Source: Polymorphobacter fuscus (GTDB lineage Bacteria; Pseudomonadota; Alphaproteobacteria; Sphingomonadales; Sphingomonadaceae). From it: a stretch of DNA of 64,000 bases. Of this stretch, positions 1 through 9,134 are shown one piece after another; position 1 is the first letter of the stretch; every line of letters starts with the position of its first letter. The notes beneath the pieces are model-generated. The model did not search any database. It worked only from the letters and a program-made list of their open reading frames with translations, and had not been told where the DNA came from. The stretch is taken from contig NZ_JAATJI010000001.1 in the NCBI RefSeq assembly GCF_011927825.1, forward strand, positions 1,426,001-1,490,000. Direction: 5' to 3'. The position numbers were made by a program, and so were the translations under genes.

Positions 1-25
1 AGGGAAATGTGCAAGATATGTCAAC

Positions 26-553
26 ATGACTGTCCCAAATCGCGCCTCCGATCGCCTGATCGCGCCGCTGCCGATGGCGCCGGCCTCGCCGCTCTACCTG
101 CGCGAAGATGAAATCCGCCGCGGTATCGAGCTTCTCTATTTCGGCTATCAGGCGATGGTGCGCGGCGCCGACACCATCCTGGCGGCCGAAGGCTTCGGGC
201 GTGCCCATCACCGGGCGCTGTATTTCATTGCGCGCAGCCCGGGGCTTGCCGTCGGCGACCTGCTGCGGCTGCTTGCCATCACCAAACAGTCGCTGGGCCG
301 CGTTCTCAACGAGTTGCAGGCAAGGGGGCTGGTCGAACTGACGGTCGGCACCCAGGACCGCCGGCAGCGGTTGCTGCGGCTGACCGCTGCCGGCGCCGAG
401 CTGGAGGCGGCGCTGTTCGCCGAACTGGAGCAGGGCATGGCGCGCGCCTATGGCGAGGCCGGACAAACCGCCGTCACCGGCTTCTGGTCGGTGCTGATCG
501 GCCTGATCGCGCCCGAAGACCGGGCCCTGGTGGAAAGCCTGCGCAAACCTTGA
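26..553 (+). CDS. MarR-family transcriptional regulator
   Basis: A 175-residue winged-helix DNA-binding regulator. The helix-turn-helix lies at about residues 65-105 (VGDLLRLLAITKQSLGRVL). It is followed by the wing with the family DRR signature (GTQDRRQRLLRLTAAG). A C-terminal helix would complete the dimer interface. MarR proteins usually repress neighbouring genes and release DNA on binding a small ligand. The ligand cannot be inferred here, and the upstream neighbour lies outside the window. The ATG is only 25 bases from the window edge, so an upstream in-frame start cannot be excluded. Confidence 0.9.
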   Translation: MTVPNRASDRLIAPLPMAPASPLYLREDEIRRGIELLYFGYQAMVRGADTILAAEGFGRAHHRALYFIARSPGLAVGDLLRLLAITKQSLGRVLNELQARGLVELTVGTQDRRQRLLRLTAAGAELEAALFAELEQGMARAYGEAGQTAVTGFWSVLIGLIAPEDRALVESLRKP

Positions 554-565
554 CGCCATGAAAAA

Positions 566-591
566 GGGAGCCGGCCTTCCGGCCGGCTCCC
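566..591 (-). terminator. Rho-independent terminator of the PEP-CTERM gene
   Basis: An 11-bp perfect stem (GGGAGCCGGCC / GGCCGGCTCCC) with a 4-base loop lies between two convergent stop codons. Read on the minus strand it is followed at once by TTTTTC, so it fits a factor-independent terminator for the gene at 612-1211. On the plus strand no U-tract follows, so it may serve the MarR gene only weakly. Confidence 0.8.
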
Positions 592-611
592 CATCTCGCA
601 ACGCAATCGTC

Positions 612-1211
612 TCAGGCGGAGACGGCGGCGCCGCGGGCCTTGCGGCCGCGCATCTGCAGGCCGACCATGCCGAAGCCGACGATCATCATGCCCCACATCG
701 CCGGTTCCGGCACGGCGCCGGGAACGGTGACGGCGTTGGTGCCGATGGTGGCGACCAGCGAACCGCGCGTCGGGCCGGCGTTGCGCATGGCTTCCGAGGT
801 GAAGTCATCGAAACGCGTGCCGAGCTGGGTCGAGAAGATCTCGAAATTGCCGAGATCCCGCTCCGACGTCGGGCCATCGAAGTTGAACGTCGGGCCGCTG
901 TAGATGAAGCTGACGTTCAGCATCGAAGCGCTGTCGTTCGGGATGGTGTTGCCGGGCGTCAGGCCGAGCAGCTGCGTCGTGCCGCTGAAGCCGGTGCCGA
1001 GGTTGCCGAAGCCGACGAAGCCGCCGACGTCATAAAGGGTGAAGTAGCTGCCGGTTTCCAGAGCCTGGTCAGAGGCCAGAAGGGCGTTGTAGGTGTAACG
1101 ATAGGTGCCGTTGCCGACATCGACCGGGCCGCCGACGAGCGTCGGCGTGATGCTGGCGTGCGCCGTCGTCGCTGCCAAAAGTGCTGCAATGCTAACCAGT
1201 ACGCGCTTCAT
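612..1211 (-). CDS. PEP-CTERM sorting domain protein
   Basis: A 199-residue exported protein. The N-terminus is a signal peptide (MKRVLVSIAALLAATTAHA). The C-terminus carries the PEP-CTERM sorting signal: a PEP motif (VPEPAMWG), a hydrophobic helix and a basic tail (RGRK). Such proteins are processed by an exosortase and are often linked to extracellular polysaccharide. The body is Gly/Thr/Phe-rich beta-type sequence with no recognised enzyme domain. I chose the ATG at 1211 over one 11 codons upstream because it begins the signal peptide. The 265 bases upstream are relatively AT-rich and probably hold its promoter. No exosortase gene is in the window. Confidence 0.88.
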   Translation of the reverse strand: MKRVLVSIAALLAATTAHASITPTLVGGPVDVGNGTYRYTYNALLASDQALETGSYFTLYDVGGFVGFGNLGTGFSGTTQLLGLTPGNTIPNDSASMLNVSFIYSGPTFNFDGPTSERDLGNFEIFSTQLGTRFDDFTSEAMRNAGPTRGSLVATIGTNAVTVPGAVPEPAMWGMMIVGFGMVGLQMRGRKARGAAVSA

Positions 1212-1476
1212 GTGATCTCCGATTGTTGCGAATGTCCCCCGCATTCATATCTATGCAAGCAATATGCCAGCTTGGTTACGTATCGGTAATGGTCGATGCA
1301 AACCTATGAAAGTATGGTGAAATTATCCTTTCCTTCATGGTCGTAAAGATCGTTACGGGTTAGGACAGTGTAAACCCTGCCGACAATCGTCCCACATCCG
1401 TAACATATTGGGAAAATTGCAAATTTCACAGGCGGGTCTGCCAACGCGACCCCGTGGCGCCATTACCGCCGACCGA

Positions 1477-3120
1477 TCAGCCCTTGAAACGGACCTCGAT
1501 CAGGTCAAGCTCGCGGATCAGCTTGTGTCCGGCGGCGCTGCCGATCCGGCGTTCGCGCAGGTGCTCGGCGATCACCCCGCGCTCGGCGGCAACGGCGGCC
1601 AGCAGCAGCTCGCGCTCGATGCGCTCCTGCTGGGCGGCGTCGCGGCCGGCCTGGCCCTGCCGGCTGCGGCTTTCGATCCGCTGGCGGTAAATGCCCATGA
1701 TCCGCGCGCCGGCCGCCGCGAAGATGTCGGCGTCGCTCCGCCCTTCGGCCAGCCGGTGCTGGGTGCTTTCGATGGCGCGGATCGCCGCTTCCGCCGCCAG
1801 CACCCGGGCCCGGTCCTCCTCGGCCTGTTTCGACGGCTCGGCGGGCATCGTCAGCCCGCGCAGCAGCAGTGGCAGCACCACGCTGGCCAGCACCAGCGAC
1901 ACGATGATGACGCCCGTTGCCAGGAAGATCGCCAGGTCGCGCGCCGGAAAGGCGGCGCCATCGGCCATGGCCAGCGGCAGCGTCAGCACGCCGGCGAGCG
2001 TGATCGCGCCGCGCACCCCGGCCGCCGACATCGCCGCGAACAGCCGCCAGTCCGGGCTGTGCGGCACGTCCGCCGTGCCGTCACGCCGGCGCCGCAGCAG
2101 CGTCAGCCGGAACGACACCCACACCCAGGCAAAGCGCAACACGACCAGCCCCGCGACAATGGCCAGGACATAGACGCTCAACCACCAGGGCTCGACATGG
2201 TCGGTCAACTGCACCGTGGCCCGCGCGCTCGCCAGGATCCGCGGCAACTGCTCGCCCAGCAACACGAAGATGATGCCGTTGAGGGTGAACTGGATCATGT
2301 CCCACACCGAATTGCGCCGCATCCGGGTGGCCGCCATCGCCTCGCTCGCCACATCGGCAAAGGACATCGTCACCCCCGCCGCGACCGCTGCCAGGATGCC
2401 CGATGCATGGACTTCCTCGGCAAGCAGATAGGCGGCAAAGGGAATCAGCAGGCTGACAAGCACCTGCGACCCGGTGTCCTCGCCATAAATCCGCGACACC
2501 CAGGCCTTGGTCTGCGTCACCGCCAGCGTCACGAACACGCCGACCGCCAGTCCGGCGCCCGCTGTCCACAGAAAACTGGCCGCCGCCGCGGACGGTGAAA
2601 AACTGCCGGTCAGCGCCGCCGCCACGGCAAAGCGCAGGCAGACCAGCCCCGACGCATCGTTGAGCAGCGATTCGCCTTCCAATATGTGCATCATCCGCTT
2701 CGGGATCGGCACCCGCGCCGCGATGGCGGACACCGCGATCGGATCGGTGGGGGACACCACCGCCGCCAGCGCGAATGCCACCGCCAGCGGCATCGCCGGG
2801 ATCATCCAGTTGATGAAAAAGCCCATGCCGATGACGGTCAGCAGCACCAGCCCCAGCGCCAGCCCGGTGACCGCGGCAAGGTCCTGGAACAATTCGTCCT
2901 TGGGAATCCGCCAGCCATCGAGGAACAGCAACGGCGGCAGGAACAGCAGCAGAAAGAGTTCGGGGTTCAGTTCCACCCGCACATCGGCGACCAGCCCGAC
3001 CATCGCCCCCAGCGCGATCTGCACCAGCGGCGCCGGCGCCGAAAACGGCAGCATCCGCGAAATCGCCCCGCTGACAACGACCGCAACCAGCAGGATCAGG
3101 ACGATCGAAACGATTTCCAA
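1477..3120 (-). CDS. CPA1-family Na+/H+ antiporter
   Basis: A 547-residue inner-membrane cation/proton exchanger. About twelve hydrophobic segments fill residues 1-410. The CPA1 core motifs VVSPTDPIAVSAI and LEGESLLNDASGLV, with the transport Asp residues, are present. The last ~135 residues form a charged cytoplasmic tail rich in Arg/Glu and Ala, as in NhaP/YjcE-type exchangers. It would exchange Na+ (or K+) for H+ in pH and salt homeostasis. It starts 6 bases after proC on the same strand, so the two are probably co-transcribed. Ion specificity is not deducible. Confidence 0.93.
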   Translation of the reverse strand: MEIVSIVLILLVAVVVSGAISRMLPFSAPAPLVQIALGAMVGLVADVRVELNPELFLLLFLPPLLFLDGWRIPKDELFQDLAAVTGLALGLVLLTVIGMGFFINWMIPAMPLAVAFALAAVVSPTDPIAVSAIAARVPIPKRMMHILEGESLLNDASGLVCLRFAVAAALTGSFSPSAAAASFLWTAGAGLAVGVFVTLAVTQTKAWVSRIYGEDTGSQVLVSLLIPFAAYLLAEEVHASGILAAVAAGVTMSFADVASEAMAATRMRRNSVWDMIQFTLNGIIFVLLGEQLPRILASARATVQLTDHVEPWWLSVYVLAIVAGLVVLRFAWVWVSFRLTLLRRRRDGTADVPHSPDWRLFAAMSAAGVRGAITLAGVLTLPLAMADGAAFPARDLAIFLATGVIIVSLVLASVVLPLLLRGLTMPAEPSKQAEEDRARVLAAEAAIRAIESTQHRLAEGRSDADIFAAAGARIMGIYRQRIESRSRQGQAGRDAAQQERIERELLLAAVAAERGVIAEHLRERRIGSAAGHKLIRELDLIEVRFKG

Positions 3121-3126
3121 AGCCGG

Positions 3127-3894
3127 CTACCCGAGCGCCCGGGATCGCGCCGCCGCTGCCGATACCGTTGCCGCGACCAGCGGCGCGAGGCCCGGCTGCA
3201 ACACCGCCAGCCCCGCCGCCGTCGTGCCGCCGGGCGATGTCACCCGCGTCCGCAATTCCGCCGCCGGCACCGCCGCCTCGGCCGCCGCCAGCGCCGCCGC
3301 CCCGGTCACCGTCGCGCGCGCCAGCCGGTCCGCGAGAACCGGCGCCAGCCCGGCCGCAACCCCTGCTGCCGCCAACGCCTCGATGAAGGCAAAGACATAG
3401 GCCGGGCCCGACCCGGACACCGCCGTCACCGCATCGAAATCCCCTTCGTCGGCCAGCCAGACCGTCGCGCCCGCCGCGCTGAACAACGCCTCGCCGGCGC
3501 CTTCCGCCAGGTCGCCGGCCGTGGTGAACAGCGCCGTCACCCCCTGGCCGATCGCCGATGGCGTGTTGGGCATGGCACGGATGATCGCGGCACCCGGAAA
3601 GGCCGCCGCAAGATCGGCCGTCGTGACCCCGGCCATCACCGACACGACCAGCGTCATCGGACCGATCTGCGCCAGCAGCGGCGCCGCCGCCGCGCGCCAG
3701 ACCTGCGGCTTGACCGCCAGCACCAGCACATCGGGACGGCCGTCCGGCGGCACCGCGCTCGCCTCGACGCCATCGGGCAGCAACCGCGGGTTCGGGTCGA
3801 TCACCGCCACTGGCCCCATGTCCTCGGCCAGCCAGCGCGCCAGCAGTGCGCCGCCCATATGGCCACAACCGAGCAGCCAGATCGGCGCCGTCAT
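3127..3894 (-). CDS. proC: pyrroline-5-carboxylate reductase
   Basis: A 255-residue cytosolic enzyme that reduces 1-pyrroline-5-carboxylate to L-proline with NAD(P)H, the last step of proline synthesis. The N-terminal Rossmann motif (LLGCGHMGGALLARWL) binds the cofactor. The middle carries VSVMAGVT and RAMPNTPSAIGQGVT. The C-terminal helical dimerisation part has the family signature TSPGGTTAAGLAVL. The length is close to the usual ~270. Its ATG overlaps the stop of the YbjN gene by four bases (ATGA), which suggests translational coupling. Confidence 0.95.
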   Translation of the reverse strand: MTAPIWLLGCGHMGGALLARWLAEDMGPVAVIDPNPRLLPDGVEASAVPPDGRPDVLVLAVKPQVWRAAAAPLLAQIGPMTLVVSVMAGVTTADLAAAFPGAAIIRAMPNTPSAIGQGVTALFTTAGDLAEGAGEALFSAAGATVWLADEGDFDAVTAVSGSGPAYVFAFIEALAAAGVAAGLAPVLADRLARATVTGAAALAAAEAAVPAAELRTRVTSPGGTTAAGLAVLQPGLAPLVAATVSAAAARSRALG

Positions 3895-4409
3895 GCCTCT
3901 CCGACGGTTTCCAGCAGCGCCGCCGCCAGCGCATCGACGGGGCTGTGGTCGGCGAACATCACCAGCTGGAACACCGGGTAAAAACGCTCGAACTCGTCGA
4001 CCGCGGCTTCGACGAGCACTTCGGCCTGGCCGATCGTCAGGTCGGGCGCATGTTCGTCGTCGTCATTGTCGAGCAGCGTCGCATGACGGAAGATCACCGT
4101 GCCATCGGCCGACCACAGCTCGAAATGGCCCATCCACAGCTGTTCGTTGATCCGGCCCAGCGCCTCATAGACCGCCGGGCGCCGTTCGTCGGGCGCCACC
4201 AGGTCGGCGCGGGCAATGATCTGCAGCACGCGCTCGTCGTCGCGCCACAGGGCCCGCAGCTCATAGGTCGCCCAGCCGGCCTTGATCGAGGTGCTGATCT
4301 CCTCATCGCCCGACCGTTCGAACGCCCAGCCATTGGCGTCGAACACATGTTCGAGCATGTCGATCGGCGCTGCCGGCGCCGGCGTGTAATCGATGTCAAC
4401 GAGGGCCAT
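3891..4409 (-). CDS. YbjN domain-containing protein
   Basis: A 172-residue soluble protein of the YbjN family, whose members have a type III secretion chaperone-like fold and no settled function in alphaproteobacteria. The sequence is acidic, with alternating strands and helices (MLEHVFDANGWAFERSGDE; WATYELRALWRDDERVLQI). I chose the ATG at 4409 because AGGAGACCGC precedes it; an upstream ATG at 4448 would add 13 atypical residues. It heads a tight operon with proC and the antiporter, an arrangement I recall as common in sphingomonads. Confidence 0.85.
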   Translation of the reverse strand: MALVDIDYTPAPAAPIDMLEHVFDANGWAFERSGDEEISTSIKAGWATYELRALWRDDERVLQIIARADLVAPDERRPAVYEALGRINEQLWMGHFELWSADGTVIFRHATLLDNDDDEHAPDLTIGQAEVLVEAAVDEFERFYPVFQLVMFADHSPVDALAAALLETVGEA

Positions 4410-4496
4410 GCGGTCTCCTGTCCACGGCGCTTGCCCGAACGCTCGCAACCCCCCGATGATTCGGCAAGCCGCCGATTCGTTTCGCAGCGAACAAGC

Positions 4497-4505
4497 TGTG
4501 GATAA
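4497..4505 (-). other. isolated DnaA-box-like 9-mer
   Basis: TTATCCACA read on the minus strand matches the DnaA-box consensus exactly and lies just before the ubiK stop codon. It is alone: no cluster, AT-rich unwinding region or dnaA gene is nearby. It is therefore more likely a chance match than an origin. Confidence 0.2.
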
Positions 4506-4823
4506 TCATGCGGCCGGCGGGCTGTCGACGGCCGGCGCGGCGATCTCGACGCGCGCCGACCGGATCTCGGCCTTCAGCGACGCGATTTCGGTGCGCAGCG
4601 ATGCGATCTCGGTCCGCAGCGTTTCCACGGCTTCGCGCGCCGCGACGGCATTGGCCTTCGCCGCTTCGAATTCATCGCGGTCCACGGCGTCGGCGGTGCC
4701 GACGAAATCGCGCGCCCGGCGGCGGGCGTCCTCGCTGACTTCGCGGGTCACCCCGGCGAGCGTGCCCATGGCGGCGGTGGCAACCTTGGAAAAATCCTCG
4801 AACAGCTTGTTTTCGGTCTGCAT
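4506..4823 (-). CDS. ubiK: accessory factor UbiK-family protein
   Basis: A 105-residue protein of the BMFP/UbiK (YqiC-like) family. UbiK assists the soluble Ubi complex in ubiquinone synthesis and binds membranes. Residues 1-45 match the family (MQTENKLFEDFSKVATAAMG, then basic ARRRARDF). The second half is a coiled coil with the repeated unit LRTEIASLRTEIASLKAEI. The ATG at 4823 opens the family start; a larger open frame extends upstream but overlaps tspO. It follows tspO by two bases, so the two are probably one transcript. Confidence 0.85.
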   Translation of the reverse strand: MQTENKLFEDFSKVATAAMGTLAGVTREVSEDARRRARDFVGTADAVDRDEFEAAKANAVAAREAVETLRTEIASLRTEIASLKAEIRSARVEIAAPAVDSPPAA

Positions 4824-4825
4824 GG

Positions 4826-5374
4826 TCAAATCCCGAGTTGTGTGGCGTCGGCGGCCTGGTTGAGCCGCCAGATACTGGCATTGAGCGACAGCGCAAAGCC
4901 CAGCCACACAAGATAGGGCAGCATCAGCCACGCCGCCACCCGGCTGACCCGCGCAAAGGCGGAGGTCGTCGCCACCGCGACAATCAGCATCACCGCGATG
5001 ATGACCATTGCCGGCAGGATCAGGTGCATCCGGAAGAACACCGGCGACCACGCCAGGTTGATGACAAAGCCCAGTGCGAACAGCCCGAGCGCCAATCCGC
5101 GCCCCTCGGCACGCTTGTGCCCCCAGACGATCGCCGCGGCGATGGCGATGGTCGTGTACAGGATCGACCAGGCGATGCCGAACACCGGCCCCGGCGGCTG
5201 CAACGCCGGCAGCACCAGCGTCTGGTACCAGCCATTGTCCTCCGTCGACCCGGCGATCCGCGCCGACAGGCCGCCGAGCAGCAACAGCAGCGGCGCCAGC
5301 ACGATGCCGGCCCGCCACATCGACCCACGCTGGCCGGTAAGGGGAAGGGCGGCAGCTACCATCGGTGCGAGCAT
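4826..5374 (-). CDS. tspO: TspO/MBR-family tryptophan-rich sensory protein
   Basis: A 182-residue membrane protein with five predicted helices. Family hallmarks are NGWYQTLVLPALQPPGPVFG, WSILYTTIAIA, INLAWSPVFF and LWLNxS-like LGFALSLNASIWRLNQ. TspO/translocator proteins bind porphyrins and influence tetrapyrrole levels and oxygen- or light-dependent regulation in alphaproteobacteria. An ATG at 5362 is an alternative start that would drop four residues. It is followed immediately by ubiK; hemF elsewhere in the window is also a tetrapyrrole gene but is not linked. Confidence 0.93.
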   Translation of the reverse strand: MLAPMVAAALPLTGQRGSMWRAGIVLAPLLLLLGGLSARIAGSTEDNGWYQTLVLPALQPPGPVFGIAWSILYTTIAIAAAIVWGHKRAEGRGLALGLFALGFVINLAWSPVFFRMHLILPAMVIIAVMLIVAVATTSAFARVSRVAAWLMLPYLVWLGFALSLNASIWRLNQAADATQLGI

Positions 5375-5405
5375 AGCCGATATTGCGCCGCCGCAAAACC
5401 CTTCG

Positions 5406-6140
5406 CTAGCCGCGTTCGCCCGCGATCAGGAACTCGACATTGCCCTCGGGCCCGGTGATCGGGCTGCGTTCCACCCCCAGCACCCGCCAGCCGTCCTGCG
5501 CGCCCAGCCATGCCGCCACCTCGGCGCAGACGCGGTCATGCACCGCCGGGTCGCGCACCACCCCGCCCTTGCCGACCTCGGCCTTGCCGGCCTCGAACTG
5601 CGGCTTGATCAGCGCCAGCAGCCGCGCCCCGGGTCTGGCGAACCCCATCGGCACCGCCAGCACCTTGGCCAGCCCGATGAAACTGGCATCGCAGACGATC
5701 AGGTCGACCGGCTCGGGGATATGCTCGGGCGTCAGCAGCCGCGCGCTCAATTGCTCCAGCACGACCACCCGCGGATCGCTGCGCAGCTTCCACGCCAGCT
5801 GGTTGGTCCCCGAATCGACCGCAAAGACCCGCGCCGCGCCGCGCGACAGCAGCACATCCGTAAACCCCCCCGTGGACGACCCCACGTCGATCGCCACCGC
5901 GCCCGCCACCTCCCAGCCGAAATGGTCAAGCCCATGCGCCAGCTTGACCCCGCCGCGCGACACCCAGGGGTGGTCCCGCCCCTTCACCGTCACTTCGGCG
6001 TCCGCAGCGACCATCTCGCCGGCCTTGGCCACCTTACGCGTGCCGACGTACACCAGCCCAGCCAGGATCAGCGCCTGTGCCCGCGTCCGGCTCTCCGCCA
6101 GCCCGCGCTCCGCCAGCAGTTGATCGATCCGGGTCTTCAT
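5406..6140 (-). CDS. tlyA: TlyA-family rRNA 2'-O-methyltransferase
   Basis: A 244-residue protein with an N-terminal S4 RNA-binding domain (MKTRIDQLLAERGLAESRTR, residues 1-60). An FtsJ/RrmJ-type methyltransferase domain follows. The AdoMet motif is AIDVGSSTGGFTDVLLSRGA, and the catalytic-type segments DLIVCDASFIGL and LIKPQFEAGK give a K-D-K-E-like set. Characterised TlyA proteins methylate 16S/23S rRNA cytidines; hemolysin is only a historical name. It is divergent from tgt across an 89-bp gap holding a hairpin. Confidence 0.93.
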   Translation of the reverse strand: MKTRIDQLLAERGLAESRTRAQALILAGLVYVGTRKVAKAGEMVAADAEVTVKGRDHPWVSRGGVKLAHGLDHFGWEVAGAVAIDVGSSTGGFTDVLLSRGAARVFAVDSGTNQLAWKLRSDPRVVVLEQLSARLLTPEHIPEPVDLIVCDASFIGLAKVLAVPMGFARPGARLLALIKPQFEAGKAEVGKGGVVRDPAVHDRVCAEVAAWLGAQDGWRVLGVERSPITGPEGNVEFLIAGERG

Positions 6141-6158
6141 CCCCTTCCCTTATCCTCT

Positions 6159-6181
6159 CCCCGCCTTTCTTCAAGGCGGGG
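6159..6181. repeat. 9-bp stem hairpin between tlyA and tgt
   Basis: CCCCGCCTT and AAGGCGGGG form a perfect stem around a 5-base loop. The flanks (CTCTCC, GGGGGTGG) resemble the ends of the dispersed palindromic repeat at 22552-22653, so this may be a degenerate copy. It lies in a divergent promoter region, so it is not a terminator. Confidence 0.5.
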
Positions 6182-6229
6182 CCGGGGGTGGTTCTTCCTT
6201 TCCCCCCCGCCCCCCGCTAGACGCGCCCC

Positions 6230-7363
6230 ATGCCCCGTTTCGCCTTCCACATCGCCGCTACCGACGGCGCCGCCCGCACCGGCACCATCACCATGGCGCG
6301 CGGGACCATCCGCACCCCCGCCTTCATGCCGGTCGGCACCGCCGCCACCGTCAAAGGCCTGCGCCCCGCCGAAGTCCGCGCCGCCGGCGCCGACATCATC
6401 CTCGGCAACACCTACCACCTGATGCTGCGCCCCGGCGCCGAGCGCATCGCGCGACTGGGCGGCCTCCACGCCTTCATGGGCTGGGACCGGCCGATCCTCA
6501 CCGACAGCGGCGGTTACCAGGTGATGAGCCTGTCGGCGCTGACCAAGCGCAGTGAGGACGGCGTCGCCTTCGCCAGCCATCTCGACGGCACCCGCCACAT
6601 GATGAGCCCCGAACGCTCGATCGAGATCCAGCGGCTGCTCGGCTCCGACATCGTCATGGCGTTCGACGAGCTCGTCGCCCTGCCGGCGCCGCGCGACGTG
6701 GTCGAAGCCGCCATGGCGCGATCGATGCGCTGGGCCGCCCGCAGCCGCGCCGCCTTCGATTCCGCCCCGGACCACGCGACGCGCGCCGCGCTGTTCGGCA
6801 TTCAGCAGGGCGGGCTCGACGAACGCCTGCGCGCCGAATCCGCCGGCGCGCTGCAGGCGATCGGCTTCGACGGCTATGCCATCGGCGGGCTCGCGGTCGG
6901 CGAAGGCCAGCCCGCCATGTTCGGCGTCCTCGACTACGCCACCGCACAACTGCCCGAAGCTGCGCCGCGCTACCTGATGGGCGTCGGCAAGCCCGACGAT
7001 ATCGTCGGCGCCGTGCTGCGTGGTGTCGACATGTTCGATTGCGTGCTGCCCACGCGGTCGGGTCGCAACGGCCAGGCCTTCACCCATGACGGCCCGATCA
7101 ACCTGCGCAACGCCCGCCATGCCGAGGATCTGGCGCCGCTCGACGCGGATTGCCCCTGCCCGGTCTGCACCGGGCCGGCCGCGGTCAGCCGCGCCTATCT
7201 CCACCATCTCGTCAAATCGGGGGAAATGCTCGGCGCCATGCTGATGACCGAGCATAATATCGGCTTCTACCAGGCGCTCATGGCCGGGTTGCGGGCGGCG
7301 ATCGCCGAGCGCAGCTTGGCCCGGTTCGCCGCCGATTTCCTGGCGCGTTACGCCGCGCGATAG
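6230..7363 (+). CDS. tgt: queuine/7-aminomethyl-7-deazaguanine tRNA-ribosyltransferase
   Basis: A 377-residue TIM-barrel enzyme that exchanges the wobble guanine of GUN-anticodon tRNAs for the queuosine precursor preQ1. The catalytic Asp lies in [13 protein letters not shown], and the second Asp (nucleophile) in [16 protein letters not shown]. The zinc site is CPCPVCTG plus the downstream His ([10 protein letters not shown]). The length matches the family (~375). No other queuosine gene is next to it. Its 3' end overlaps the convergent PEP-CTERM gene by 16 bases. Confidence 0.96.
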   Translation: MPRFAFHIAATDGAARTGTITMARGTIRTPAFMPVGTAATVKGLRPAEVRAAGADIILGNTYHLMLRPGAERIARLGGLHAFMGWDRPILTDSGGYQVMSLSALTKRSEDGVAFASHLDGTRHMMSPERSIEIQRLLGSDIVMAFDELVALPAPRDVVEAAMARSMRWAARSRAAFDSAPDHATRAALFGIQQGGLDERLRAESAGALQAIGFDGYAIGGLAVGEGQPAMFGVLDYATAQLPEAAPRYLMGVGKPDDIVGAVLRGVDMFDCVLPTRSGRNGQAFTHDGPINLRNARHAEDLAPLDADCPCPVCTGPAAVSRAYLHHLVKSGEMLGAMLMTEHNIGFYQALMAGLRAAIAERSLARFAADFLARYAAR

Positions 7364-7914
7364 GAACGGCGGCGCAGCACCGCGCCGGTCAACCCGAAGC
7401 CGGCGATCAACATCAGCCAGGTCGACGGCTCGGGCACATTGGCCACTGCCCCGCACAACTGGATATCGCCGCAAGCCTGGAACATGCCGGCACCGGTCAA
7501 ATAGCGCTGGTTGCGCTTGCCAGCGGCAATCCCGCCGATCGGCGCCCCGTCGAAAGCGCCGTCGAACGACTGGCCCTCAAAGCCGCCAAAACCATCGAGG
7601 CGATAGTCGAGGCCGAACAGGTCATTGAACCCCAGCGTGAACGCCTTGGCATTGTCATTGCCGGTAAAGCGCATCGAAAAGTCGAGAATTTCCCAGTCGG
7701 AATAGCGCAACAGCCCGTCGCCATTGGCATCCTCGCCATAAAATGTGCCGGAAACGACCGCGTTCTGAAACCAGCCGCCCTGCCGAAAGCCATAAAGGCC
7801 CCCGCCGAGGTCGGTGACGACCATCGCCGTGTCGGTGAAATCCTGTTTGGCCGCAGCCGGGGCTGCCAACAGCATGGCAAGGCACATCAGAGCCGGTCGG
7901 AGGACAGCCACCAT
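7348..7914 (-). CDS. PEP-CTERM sorting domain protein
   Basis: A 188-residue exported protein. The signal peptide ends near residue 22 ([13 protein letters not shown]). The C-terminal sorting signal is [16 protein letters not shown] followed by RRRS. Between them is a beta-rich, Gly/Asp/Phe-rich body of unknown function with two Cys ([10 protein letters not shown]) that could form a disulfide. It is the second of three PEP-CTERM proteins in the window and shares little with the first outside the sorting tail. It converges on tgt with a 16-base overlap. Confidence 0.88.
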   Translation of the reverse strand: MVAVLRPALMCLAMLLAAPAAAKQDFTDTAMVVTDLGGGLYGFRQGGWFQNAVVSGTFYGEDANGDGLLRYSDWEILDFSMRFTGNDNAKAFTLGFNDLFGLDYRLDGFGGFEGQSFDGAFDGAPIGGIAAGKRNQRYLTGAGMFQACGDIQLCGAVANVPEPSTWLMLIAGFGLTGAVLRRRSYRAA

Positions 7915-7971
7915 CGTTCTTCCAATCTTAGCAGGTTGTCCGTACCCGTAACGGATTCGGCCGAAAAGGCA

Positions 7972-7991
7972 ACCGGCAAAACCTTGCCGGT
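7972..7991 (-). terminator. probable terminator of the MFS/hydrolase/oxidoreductase operon
   Basis: ACCGGCAA and TTGCCGGT form a perfect 8-bp stem with a 4-base loop, 28 bases past the stop of the oxidoreductase gene. On the minus strand the stem is followed by TGCCTTTTC, a weak U-tract. It is also upstream of the PEP-CTERM gene at 7348-7914, so it separates two units. Confidence 0.6.
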
Positions 7992-8018
7992 GGCAAAAAA
8001 CCTTTTGAACCGAAATGC

Positions 8019-9134
8019 TTAATCAATTCTTTCGAAGCGTGTCGCCCGGTAGGGCGCGGGATCGACCGCCGGCGCTTCCCCCAGCAGCAACGCCGCGCAC
8101 AGCTGCCCCGCCGCCGGCGCTGTCTGGATGCCGAAGCCGCCCTGCCCGGCGCACCAGAACAGCCCCGCGACCGCGCCGTCCCAGCCGAACACCGGCAGAC
8201 GGTCGGGGGCAAAGGTGCGCAGCCCCGCCCAGCTCGAATCGAGCCGCACCACCCGCGCCGTGCTCGCCTGTTCGAACTGGTCGATGACGACGGCAAGGTC
8301 CATCTCGTCGGGGCGCACGTCGTGCGGCACATCGGGGGTTTCGTCGTGCGGGCTCAACCACAGCCGGCCGCCATCGGGCTTGCAGTAGAACCGTCCCCGG
8401 GCGTCGAACACCACCGGCAGGTCGGCGGGCGGCGGCGGGTCGATCGCCAGCACCGCCATCGTCCGCCGCAGCGGCTGCAGCCCGAGCGGCCGCGCCCCCG
8501 CCAGCGCCGCCACGCCATCGGCCCAAGCGCCGGCGGCGTTGACCACAATTGTCGCGGTGATCGGCCCGGCCCTGGTCGCCAGCGTCCAGCCATCGCCATC
8601 CCGCGCGATTGCCGACACCGCGGCATCGGTAATCACCGCCGGTTTCCACCCGTCCACGCCGCGCAGATAGCCCTGGTGCAGCGCCGCCACGTCGATATCG
8701 TAGCTGTCGGGCTCGAACAGCCCGCGCGTCCGCCATTCGGGCTTCAGGATCGGCCAGGCCGTGAGCGCTTCGGCATCGAGCCGGCGATATACCGTGCCGC
8801 CGGCGTCGAACGCGGCCGCCAGCGTATCGAGGTCACCGGCATCATCGGGCGGCGCCACCGTCAGCCCCGGGCGCGGGGACAGCAGCGGCGCTGCGGCGAA
8901 TCCCGGCGGCGGCTCCATGAAAAACGCCCGCGACGCCCGGCTGAGCGGCACCACCCCCGGCCCGCCATAGCTCTCCACCCAGAACGCCGCCGACCGCCCG
9001 GTGGTGTGGTAACCCGGCGCCGATTCCATCTCGATCAACGCGACGCGCAGCCGGCCGCCCGATTGCCGGCCCAGCGACCAGGCCAGGCTTGCCCCGGCGA
9101 TGCCGGCACCGATGATGGCGATATCGAAGGTCAT
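8019..9134 (-). CDS. FAD-dependent oxidoreductase (D-amino acid oxidase/DauA-like)
   Basis: A 371-residue flavoprotein of the DAO superfamily. The N-terminal dinucleotide motif is DIAIIGAGIAGASLAWSLG. The flavin contact GYHTTGRSAAFW follows near residue 45, and a C-terminal DAO segment has GLFWCAGQGGFGIQTAPA. This pattern resembles D-arginine dehydrogenase and related amine or amino-acid oxidases. The substrate is not deducible. Its ATG overlaps the stop of the upstream hydrolase gene (ATGA), so it is the last gene of a three-gene operon. Confidence 0.88.
   Translation of the reverse strand: MTFDIAIIGAGIAGASLAWSLGRQSGGRLRVALIEMESAPGYHTTGRSAAFWVESYGGPGVVPLSRASRAFFMEPPPGFAAAPLLSPRPGLTVAPPDDAGDLDTLAAAFDAGGTVYRRLDAEALTAWPILKPEWRTRGLFEPDSYDIDVAALHQGYLRGVDGWKPAVITDAAVSAIARDGDGWTLATRAGPITATIVVNAAGAWADGVAALAGARPLGLQPLRRTMAVLAIDPPPPADLPVVFDARGRFYCKPDGGRLWLSPHDETPDVPHDVRPDEMDLAVVIDQFEQASTARVVRLDSSWAGLRTFAPDRLPVFGWDGAVAGLFWCAGQGGFGIQTAPAAGQLCAALLLGEAPAVDPAPYRATRFERID

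Noticed and set aside
4497..4505. DnaA box as part of a replication origin
   Set aside because: A single 9-mer without further boxes, AT-rich DNA or origin genes; chance occurrence is likely.
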